From contig UQCM01000071.1 in NCBI GenBank assembly GCA_900539525.1, forward strand, positions 1 through 14,274: a stretch of DNA of 14,274 nucleotides. Direction: 5' to 3'. Below, one piece after another: positions 1 through 5,812 of this stretch (position 1 is its first letter; each line of letters opens with the position of its first letter). Below the pieces are notes generated by a model. It was given only the letters and a program-made list of their open reading frames with translations. It was not told the DNA's origin and searched no databases. The stretch is from an uncultured Blautia sp. (GTDB lineage: Bacteria > Bacillota > Clostridia > Lachnospirales > Lachnospiraceae). The position numbers were made by a program, and so were the translations under genes.

Positions 1-54
1 GATAGAGTCATGACTGGTTTGCCACGTATTTCTATCCAAAACTTATTGTAGTAG

Positions 55-243
55 GTACCCTATGATTCCATACCTACGATGATCAGCGAATACCGGCACA
101 TTCCATACGCACCTGTCCGGATCGTCTGGGACTGCTCGGTGATGCTCATCGGAATCCTTGCAGGCGGTCATCTGACGATTGGAACCGTCATTCTCGCCTT
201 TACGATCGGACCTGCAGTCACATTTATCGGAAAGCTTATGTAA
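55..243 (+). pseudogene. C-terminal fragment of a YczE/YitT-type membrane protein
   Basis: Read in plus frame 1, this stretch gives about 62 residues ending at TAA (241-243). It contains VPYDSIPTMISEYRHIPYAP, then a hydrophobic segment with LIGILAGGHLTIGTVI and a closing AFTIGPAVTFIGKLM. The pattern LIG-x-LxGG-x-x-GIGT-x-x-x-A-x-x-IGP is typical of the last membrane segment of YczE/YyaS/YitT-family integral membrane proteins, whose function is poorly known. Full proteins are about 200 residues, so only the end is present. Two adjacent in-frame stops (TAG TAG, 49-54) lie just upstream. The frame therefore cannot continue to the left without a frameshift, or the first 54 bases belong to something else. 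A good terminator follows, as expected for a real gene end. I call it a remnant; a frameshifted gene continuing outside the window is the alternative. Confidence 0.55.
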
Positions 244-288
244 AACTACACCTGGTCTAACCCACATGAAATACCTTACTGTTTCGAT

Positions 289-318
289 GAGGATGCACCC
301 TCAGATGCATCCTCTTTT
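289..318 (+). terminator. Rho-independent terminator after the YczE-like fragment
   Basis: GAGGATGCA (289-297) pairs perfectly with TGCATCCTC (306-314) around an 8-nt loop and is followed by TTTT on the plus strand. On the minus strand no T-run follows, so it points to termination of the rightward gene. Confidence 0.75.
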
Positions 319-377
319 CAATCTCATTTATTCATCTTTCATCCTGCTAACAACAGAAAAGGTGCGTTACTTCTTCC

Positions 378-2327
378 TCACCCCTTCTCCCTGATCTGTG
401 CCGTACGGTATGCCCGTATCAATTCTTTTAGTTCAGTGATTCTTTTCTGAATCCTTTTCCCATTGTCTGTATCTCCCACCAGCTGCCGTTTCACACTGTA
501 CTCTACCGCTACCTGACGGGAGACAATATCCTTTCCTTCCCGAATGGCGGCTTCTGAGGATGCAAAGGGCTCATGGGCCGTTAACAGCAGTCCATAGGAA
601 TTGTAGATCAGCGTATAACCGGCGATTCCGGTTTCTTTATGATATGCTTCTGAAAATCCGCCATCAATGATCAGAACCTTGCCGCCGCATTTCACAGGGC
701 TTTCTCCGGCCTTCTGATGAATCGGAACATGTCCATTGATAATATGCACATGATCGCCTTCCAGACCGAATTCTCTTAAAATCAGTTCAGCCGTCTCCCG
801 CTTTTCAATCAGATGATAATATGCATTTTTGATTTCTTTATGCGTTTCCTTCTCTTCAATAAAATACCGCTCAAAGGTTGCCATCTTGTCCCGCCCATAC
901 AGCGGAGATCCCGGCGCACACCATAAATACCACAAAATATCCGCAGCATGTTCCTGTTCATTGACTGTAAAAAAGGCACGCCTTACATGATTTTCTAATT
1001 GATCAAATAACTCCTTTCCGTGGTATCTGCCGCCACAGACCGTCGTCTCTCTGAATGTCCCGTCTTCATTCATCGGCATACACCCATGGTAAAGGAGATT
1101 TCCGTTATATACCTTATAGAGGCTTCCCTGTTTCAGCAGAAAATGGACGTGTTTCTGAAGCTTTTCACTATTACGGAACGCCCACGCCAGTTTTTCCATC
1201 ACGGTCTTTTCCTGCTCGCTCAGTTCATAGGGATGCTTTCTGTCGATGGTAGGGAAATCCGCATCCTTCAGGTGATACCATGTTCCTTTTATCTGAACCT
1301 GCTTCTTTTCATAATCAATGTTTTCCAGCAGACAGCGTTCCATTAATCCGAAGTCCGGGTTCGCCTTTGCCAGCTGTCCCTCTATTTTCAGCTGCATGAT
1401 GGTGATGGCTTTATGCATCTTTCTCTCCAGGTCCAGAGAAGAATCACTTTTCTCTTTTCCACCTTTCACGTCAAAACAGGAGGATGTGTCATTCGCATAA
1501 TACTCCAGGGCAAAGGTTGCCAGCGGAAGCATATTGATCCCGTAACCATCCTCAAGGACATCCAGATTGCCATAGCGCAGACAGAGTCTTACAACCGTCG
1601 CAACACATGCCGGATGTCCCGCTGCTGCTCCCATCCACAGCACATCATGATTTCCCCACTGTATATCAACCGAATGATAATCCATCAGGCAGTCCATAAT
1701 GCGATGCGGGCCTGATCCCCTGTCAAAGATATCTCCGATAATGTGCAGGTGATCCACCACCAGGCGCTGGATCAGGTCTGCCATGGCAATAATAAAGTCC
1801 TGCGCACATCCAATCTCTATAATAGACTGAACGATTGCTTCATAATAGGCCTCCTTATTCAGAACCTCCGGCTTTTCCGTGATCAGTTCTTCAATGACAT
1901 ATGCATAATCTGCCGGAAGGGCTTTACGTACCTTTGAACGGGTGTACTTGGAAGCTACTGTTTTACAAACCTCAATCAGCCGGTACAGCGTCACTTTATA
2001 CCAGTCATCCGTATCCCGGTTCATCTTCTTCATCTGCTCTGTTTTTTCCCGTGGATAATAGATCAAAGCAGCCAGCGAGCGTTTTTCAGCTGTTTCCAGT
2101 GTATGGCCAAATACGTCATCAATCTTCTTGCGGACTGCCCCCGATCCGTTCCTTAAGACATGCGAAAATGCCTCATATTCTCCATGAATATCGGAAAGGA
2201 AATGTTCTGTTCCCTTCGGAAGATTCAGAATGGATTGCAGATTAATGATCTCCGTGGAAGCCTTTCCAATCGTCGGGTATAATTCCGCTAAATATTCCAG
2301 ATAGTTTTTTTCTTTCTTTGTCTCCAT
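378..2327 (-). CDS. fbp: Class III fructose-1,6-bisphosphatase
   Basis: 649 residues, the usual length of the Bacillota-type (class III, Fbp) fructose-1,6-bisphosphatase. It hydrolyses fructose-1,6-bisphosphate to fructose-6-phosphate in the cytoplasm for gluconeogenesis and biosynthesis. Metallophosphatase motifs are visible: FLSDIHGE (D46, H48), GDIFDRG (198-204) and WGNHD (224-228). The C-terminal half has INGHVPIHQKAGESP and GGFSEAYHKETGIAGYTL, typical of the family. The ATG at 2325-2327 has a perfect AGGAGG (2340-2345), 12 nt away, longer than usual. An ATG nearer the AGGAGG (2336-2338) is out of frame and only 1 nt from it. The gene lies downstream of HPr but is separated by a strong hairpin terminator, and has its own likely promoter (2394-2422). 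It could recycle the fructose-1,6-bisphosphate made by the PTS unit upstream (inference). Confidence 0.97.
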   Translation of the reverse strand: METKKEKNYLEYLAELYPTIGKASTEIINLQSILNLPKGTEHFLSDIHGEYEAFSHVLRNGSGAVRKKIDDVFGHTLETAEKRSLAALIYYPREKTEQMKKMNRDTDDWYKVTLYRLIEVCKTVASKYTRSKVRKALPADYAYVIEELITEKPEVLNKEAYYEAIVQSIIEIGCAQDFIIAMADLIQRLVVDHLHIIGDIFDRGSGPHRIMDCLMDYHSVDIQWGNHDVLWMGAAAGHPACVATVVRLCLRYGNLDVLEDGYGINMLPLATFALEYYANDTSSCFDVKGGKEKSDSSLDLERKMHKAITIMQLKIEGQLAKANPDFGLMERCLLENIDYEKKQVQIKGTWYHLKDADFPTIDRKHPYELSEQEKTVMEKLAWAFRNSEKLQKHVHFLLKQGSLYKVYNGNLLYHGCMPMNEDGTFRETTVCGGRYHGKELFDQLENHVRRAFFTVNEQEHAADILWYLWCAPGSPLYGRDKMATFERYFIEEKETHKEIKNAYYHLIEKRETAELILREFGLEGDHVHIINGHVPIHQKAGESPVKCGGKVLIIDGGFSEAYHKETGIAGYTLIYNSYGLLLTAHEPFASSEAAIREGKDIVSRQVAVEYSVKRQLVGDTDNGKRIQKRITELKELIRAYRTAQIREKG

Positions 2328-2363
2328 AGTCTTGTCATTCCTCCTGTATATCTCCTTTCCCTG

Positions 2364-2407
2364 AAAAGAACCGCTATCCCGGGTCTTTCCCTAAGTATAG
2401 CGGTTCT
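2364..2407 (-). terminator. Rho-independent terminator after the HPr gene
   Basis: An 11-bp perfect stem AGAACCGCTAT / ATAGCGGTTCT (2367-2377 and 2397-2407) is followed on the minus strand by TTTT. It closes the mtlF-fruK-sorE-HPr unit. The probable fbp -10 box lies in the upstream arm and loop boundary of this same hairpin. Confidence 0.8.
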
Positions 2408-2422
2408 CTGTTAAAATTACAA
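2394..2422 (-). promoter_or_regulatory. Likely fbp promoter nested in the HPr terminator
   Basis: On the minus strand, TTGTAA (2417-2422) is separated by exactly 17 nt from TATACT (2394-2399). Transcription would start near 2387, inside the hairpin loop, leaving a leader of about 60 nt before fbp. Only the 3' arm of the hairpin would be in the fbp transcript, so it would not terminate it. Confidence 0.5.
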
Positions 2423-2506
2423 GAAGTATGATGAGTGGCTTCCCACCGTAACCAATACAGCAAACGCACTGGCTATCGCTGTTTTCCGTCAGCTTTTTTG
2501 TTTCTT

Positions 2507-2770
2507 TTATTCTCCCAATCCGCTCTCAATCAGCTGGATGAGTGTGTTCAGATCTTCTTCCTCTGTTTCGCCGTTACAGCACACTTCGATCTCTGTTCCA
2601 CATTTGATTGCTGCTGCCATAATATTCAAAATACTTTTTGCAACAACCGTCTTTTCTCCTGTTTTGATCAATACATCTGATTTACATTTTCCTGCCGCCT
2701 GTGCAAGCATGCCTGCCGGTCTTGCATGAAGACCTGATTGATTTTTTACCGTAACTTTTTTTGATACCAT
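2507..2770 (-). CDS. ptsH: HPr-family phosphocarrier protein
   Basis: 87 residues, full length for HPr. HPr carries phosphate from Enzyme I to EIIA domains of PTS permeases. The active-site histidine is in SGLHARPAG (H15, with R17 and P18). Ser46, the target of HPr kinase in Bacillota, is present in AKSILNIMAAA, though the segment differs from the usual KSIMGVMS (L48, N49, I50). Start ATG with AAAGGA upstream. It follows the SorE-like dehydrogenase by 71 nt and is last in the unit before a terminator. It is probably a PTS-dedicated paralog co-expressed with this EIIA, although from the window alone it could be the only HPr of the cell. The variant Ser46 region leaves open how well it works in catabolite repression. 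Confidence 0.93.
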   Translation of the reverse strand: MVSKKVTVKNQSGLHARPAGMLAQAAGKCKSDVLIKTGEKTVVAKSILNIMAAAIKCGTEIEVCCNGETEEEDLNTLIQLIESGLGE

Positions 2771-2841
2771 ATGCTTTCCTTTCTGTGATAACCATTTGGC
2801 CCTGATTCATCGATGCTGTGGGCTTTTTTAATCATTGCTTT

Positions 2842-4107
2842 CTATACCTCTACACCAAAATGCTCAAATAAGACTTTCTCTGCTTCCGCACTCCACAAGC
2901 CTCTGTTCTTCCTGCATACTTCATCCAGCTTTTTAAATAAGGGATCTGTCTTTCCAAGTTCTGCAAAATCTTCAATGGCCGTCAGCGGCATGTCAAACTG
3001 CGTATAGGTCAGCTTTTTGCCGCCCGGGATCTTCGGAAGATTCAGGGTAGCCTCTGCGATACTGTCAATGCCTCCGATATGCGTTACCATAACCGCCGGT
3101 TCAATCTTTCCGGCTGCTGCGAGCGTATTTGCTTCAATCAGGTCATCATTGTTGCCGCCCGTAGTTCCCAGAATATGAGCGCTTGTGTAATGCACATTGT
3201 ACATATTTACTTCCGCCTTAAACTGATTGTCCGTCGGTCCTGCAAAGAAATTCATGCACCCGTCAAACGCCAGAAGCTTATCCGCAAGCTCTACCACCTT
3301 CCTGTTTGGAATATAAACGAAAATATCATCAAATCCATGTCCATCTGTGATATCCATCAATTCTTTGACCGGATCTGCCATAGCGGCTGTGTTTACGTAA
3401 AGAAGCTCCACGCCATTCTCCGCTGCAGTACTTTCTGGTATAACACTTTTTGCGCGGTTGATCTTTTCATCGCTGATGTCTGTTACAACAATGCGTTTTG
3501 GTTTGTTTTTATACTGAATTCCGTAGCTTACCGCACCAAGTCCCATAGGACCACAGCCGCCGAGAATCAGAATATTCCCGTCCTCTTTTGTTCCAACGGC
3601 CAGATCATGGTTTCTCTTGTTGGTATGATAGTTTCCGTGATAACCACCGATAATACAGCTCATCGGTTCACCCAGAGATGCCTCGAAGAAGCTGTCCCCT
3701 TCATATGGCATCAGACATCCCAGCTCCATAACCTCATGCGGGATAATGCAGTATGTGCAGGCACCGCCAAAAAATTCATAGGAATATCCCGGAGAAGCCA
3801 GGCTTCCTTTATAGTTCAGTGCCGGCTGCTGGGCAAATTTCTGTCCGGGTTTAAACTGATCCTTCCACTTTTCACCGACCTCTACAATGACGCCTGCAAA
3901 CTCATGACCGATAATCACCGGATTGGTGTCAATGTTCTGAGGTGCTCTTTTGTGTTTTTTTCCCTGCTCAGCCAGCTTATAGGTGGACATACAGATACTG
4001 TCGCTCATAACCTTTACCAGAATCTCATCATCCTTAATTGCCGGTAATTCGAATTCCTCAAGTCTCAGATCTCTTGTTCCATACAGTCTTACTGCTTTTG
4101 TTTTCAT
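2842..4107 (-). CDS. sorE: SorE-like zinc-dependent hexitol-phosphate dehydrogenase (L-sorbose-1-phosphate reductase family)
   Basis: 421 residues, medium-chain dehydrogenase. Likely catalytic zinc ligands are C39 (DSICMS), H68-E69 (IIGHEFAG) and E147 (LGEPMSC); the four-cysteine structural zinc lobe is absent. The Rossmann motif GGCGPMGLG is at 183-191. As I recall the Klebsiella SorE sequence, the blocks GFDDIFVY, FFAGPTDNQFK, NVHY, MVTHIGGID and LNLPKIPGGKKL match it closely. SorE interconverts L-sorbose-1-phosphate and glucitol-6-phosphate, acting on the carbinol next to the phosphate-bearing carbon. The open frame extends upstream to 4260 but overlaps fruK; ATG at 4107 matches the family N-terminus and sits 2 nt after the fruK stop. 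It takes the place of mtlD here, and I infer it oxidises the hexitol-phosphate made by the PTS. The exact substrate is not proven by sequence. Confidence 0.87.
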   Translation of the reverse strand: MKTKAVRLYGTRDLRLEEFELPAIKDDEILVKVMSDSICMSTYKLAEQGKKHKRAPQNIDTNPVIIGHEFAGVIVEVGEKWKDQFKPGQKFAQQPALNYKGSLASPGYSYEFFGGACTYCIIPHEVMELGCLMPYEGDSFFEASLGEPMSCIIGGYHGNYHTNKRNHDLAVGTKEDGNILILGGCGPMGLGAVSYGIQYKNKPKRIVVTDISDEKINRAKSVIPESTAAENGVELLYVNTAAMADPVKELMDITDGHGFDDIFVYIPNRKVVELADKLLAFDGCMNFFAGPTDNQFKAEVNMYNVHYTSAHILGTTGGNNDDLIEANTLAAAGKIEPAVMVTHIGGIDSIAEATLNLPKIPGGKKLTYTQFDMPLTAIEDFAELGKTDPLFKKLDEVCRKNRGLWSAEAEKVLFEHFGVEV

Positions 4108-4109
4108 CT

Positions 4110-5045
4110 TTATTTTTCCATCCTTTCGATAACAACCTGTTCTTTTAATTCTTCTACCAGTTCCTTTGACGGCGGTTTCGTTCCGACCGTTGTGACAGCT
4201 CCGGCGGAAACAGCCATACAAAGGCGGATCGTTTCCTCCTCCGGAAATTTTCTGTCCCACGCATAGGCAAGGGCTGCTACCATAGCATCACCTGCTCCAA
4301 CAGTAGAATGAGCTTTCACGGAAAGCGCCGGACATTTCACTTTACTGTCCCCGGTTACAAATATTGCACCACTCTGCCCCATAGACACTGCAATGGTTTC
4401 GATTCCTTTTCCAGTAAAATCCTCTGCAATTTTCAGAAGCTCTTCTTCGGATGCGCGGTAATCCAGCTGTGCATACTCTTCCAATTCCACACGATTTGGC
4501 TTGATCATATCCGGCCCTGCCTTAAGGCCTCTGCGAAACAGTTCTCCGTCTGCATCCAGAAGGACTTTCGAGCCTTTTTTGTGTACTCTGCGAATAATCT
4601 CTGCGTAAATCTCTTTGTCCACTCCCGCCGGAATGCTGCCCGAAAGGACAAACAGCGTATCCTCTGCTGCATATTCATCCAGCTTTCTCAGAAGTTCTTC
4701 CAGATCTTCCGGTGGGATGGACGGTCCCGGCTCATTTAACTCCGTCAAGGCGCCGCTTTCTTCAAAAACCTTTGTGTTTGTCCTTGTTTCACCGTCAACC
4801 CAGATAAAATCACAGGAAATCCCTTTTTGCTTCAGGACATTTTCAATCGTTCTTCCGCCGTTTCCGCCGAGAAATCCGGTAGCAATGGTAGTCCCCCCTA
4901 ATTCACAAATTGTTTTGGATACATTGATTCCTTTTCCTCCGGCATCGTATTCCACTTTTCTGATCCGGTTCAAACCTCCATGCTGGAATTCTCCGACTTC
5001 GACGGTTTTATCAATGGCCGGATTCATTGTTACTGTAACAATCAT
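4110..5045 (-). CDS. fruK: 1-phosphofructokinase (PfkB family)
   Basis: 311 residues from the preferred start. It phosphorylates fructose-1-phosphate (or a related ketohexose phosphate) with ATP to fructose-1,6-bisphosphate. PfkB signature 1 AGGKGINVSK is at about 35-44 and signature 2 STVGAGDAM at about 247-255, with catalytic base D253. The opening MIVTVTMNPAIDKTVEV is the standard start of the FruK/LacC branch, which favours ATG 5045 over an in-frame GTG at 5054. AAAGGTGA lies just upstream of the ATG. FruK and tagatose-6-phosphate kinase (LacC) are hard to tell apart by eye; FruK is the better guess beside a mannitol-type PTS. It is between EIIA and the SorE-like dehydrogenase, only 2 nt from the latter, so the two enzymes probably act in sequence. 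Confidence 0.9.
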   Translation of the reverse strand: MIVTVTMNPAIDKTVEVGEFQHGGLNRIRKVEYDAGGKGINVSKTICELGGTTIATGFLGGNGGRTIENVLKQKGISCDFIWVDGETRTNTKVFEESGALTELNEPGPSIPPEDLEELLRKLDEYAAEDTLFVLSGSIPAGVDKEIYAEIIRRVHKKGSKVLLDADGELFRRGLKAGPDMIKPNRVELEEYAQLDYRASEEELLKIAEDFTGKGIETIAVSMGQSGAIFVTGDSKVKCPALSVKAHSTVGAGDAMVAALAYAWDRKFPEEETIRLCMAVSAGAVTTVGTKPPSKELVEELKEQVVIERMEK

Positions 5046-5085
5046 ATTCCTCACCTTTCCCCTTCCGGATTTTTCTTAAAGACTG

Positions 5086-5544
5086 TTATTCTCCGGAAAG
5101 AATCCTATAAACTTCATCTGCATCACCTTTTACAAGGTTCTCTACGGCTCCCGGCTCCAGCATCTTATCAGCGATGATGGAAAGGATGTTGAGATGTTCT
5201 TCCCCCACACCTGCAATACCAACCACAATTTTTACCGTCTCGCTTCCCCACCGGGTTCCCTCCGGAAATACCATGACTGCAATCCCGGATGCCTTGATTT
5301 CTTTCTTAGCGGCCTCCACTCCATGTGGAAGTGCCAGTTCATTTCCCATATAAGTGGAAAATGTTTTTTCCCGTTCCAGCATGGCATCCACATACGGCTG
5401 GTCAACATAACCGCTCTCCACGAGCATCTGTCCCACTTCCCGGATAACATTTTCCTGTGTATCAGCTTTACATCCGACCCGGATGTTTTCCCGGTATAAC
5501 AGCTCTTTCTTTTCCTTTTCTTTCTTTTTGCTTCTGAAAATCAT
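5086..5544 (-). CDS. mtlF: PTS mannitol-type EIIA component
   Basis: 152 residues, a stand-alone EIIA of the mannitol/fructose type. It accepts phosphate from HPr and passes it to the EIIB cysteine of the permease. The phosphorylated histidine is H74 in NELALPHGVEAAKKEI, followed by SGIAVMVFPEGTRWG, matching MtlF. The N-terminus is unusually lysine-rich (about residues 5-13), roughly ten residues beyond the typical MtlF start. Start ATG has AAGGAGGG (5548-5555) close upstream. First gene of the second PTS unit, behind promoter 5641-5669 and a leader of about 90 nt with two palindromes. Its partners would be the two EIICB proteins of unit 1. Confidence 0.94.
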   Translation of the reverse strand: MIFRSKKKEKEKKELLYRENIRVGCKADTQENVIREVGQMLVESGYVDQPYVDAMLEREKTFSTYMGNELALPHGVEAAKKEIKASGIAVMVFPEGTRWGSETVKIVVGIAGVGEEHLNILSIIADKMLEPGAVENLVKGDADEVYRILSGE

Positions 5545-5582
5545 ATACCCTCCTTATCCATTCGGAATTATCCATCTTTCTG

Positions 5583-5624
5583 TGTTGTTCAGAACAACAA
5601 ATCATCTTGTCGTCTGTTCTGAAC
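5583..5624 (-). promoter_or_regulatory. Pair of GTTC-N-GAAC palindromes in the mtlF leader
   Basis: Plus-strand TGTTGTTCAGAACAACA (5583-5599) is a perfect 17-nt palindrome around a central A. GTTCTGAAC (5616-5624) repeats its core, with centres 29 nt apart. Both lie downstream of the inferred start (about 5634) and before the mtlF ribosome site. In RNA the two can also pair with each other. They may be repressor operators or a leader RNA structure; which is not decided by sequence. Confidence 0.45.
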
Positions 5625-5640
5625 CGTTCCTCATGCCTCA

Positions 5641-5669
5641 ATTATAAGAACACCTATATGCATTTTCAA
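5641..5669 (-). promoter_or_regulatory. Promoter of the mtlF-fruK-sorE-HPr unit
   Basis: Minus strand: -35 TTGAAA (5664-5669), a 17-nt spacer and perfect -10 TATAAT (5641-5646). Inferred start is near 5634. It sits between the mtlR terminator and the mtlF leader. Confidence 0.85.
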
Positions 5670-5686
5670 CTGAAAGACCCTCGGAT

Positions 5687-5709
5687 TTGGCACCATCAAA
5701 TAGTGACAG
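5687..5709 (-). promoter_or_regulatory. Likely MtlR operator upstream of the mtlF promoter
   Basis: On the minus strand, CTGTCA-N11-TGCCAA, whose right half extends to GTGCCAAATC. The end of GCCAAATC is 14 nt from the TTGAAA -35 box, the place expected for an activator. The same layout, with the same spacing, occurs before mtlA (11007-11029). The half-sites resemble the Bacillus subtilis MtlR site as I recall it (TTGNCACA-N4-TGTGNCAA), but the gap is 3 nt longer. A longer inverted repeat, CTCGGATTT / AAATCCGAG (5680-5726), surrounds it. Confidence 0.55.
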
Positions 5710-5741
5710 ATTCAAAGAAATCCGAGCGCATCCTTTATAAC

Positions 5742-5797
5742 AAAAAGCTGGACCGTGCTCTTTTACCAAACGATAAAAGAGCACGGTCCAGCTTTTT
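5742..5797 (-). terminator. Very strong bidirectional terminator after mtlR
   Basis: Two 24-nt arms (5742-5765 and 5774-5797) are perfectly complementary around an 8-nt loop. They start with AAAAAGC and end with GCTTTTT, so either strand gives a stem followed by a T-run. It begins 16 nt past the mtlR stop and splits the PTS locus into two transcription units. Confidence 0.92.
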
Positions 5798-5812
5798 CCC
5801 GGCAGCCGTTTT

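Noticed and set aside
43..267. Minus-strand 74-codon frame at the left end
   Set aside because: Opposite the hydrophobic YczE-like segment, arginine/aspartate-rich as expected of a shadow, no ribosome site.
2799..2829. GCCC...GGGC hairpin followed by six T's on the plus strand, between HPr and the dehydrogenase
   Set aside because: Only a 4-bp stem with a long loop, and no plus-strand gene leads into it.
3079..4047. Long plus-strand open frame (322 codons)
   Set aside because: It lies fully antisense to the SorE-like dehydrogenase, has a cysteine- and histidine-rich low-quality composition and no family motifs.
4108..4260. 51-codon upstream extension of the dehydrogenase frame
   Set aside because: It overlaps the conserved end of the fruK gene in another frame and lacks family similarity; the ATG at 4107 matches the SorE N-terminus.
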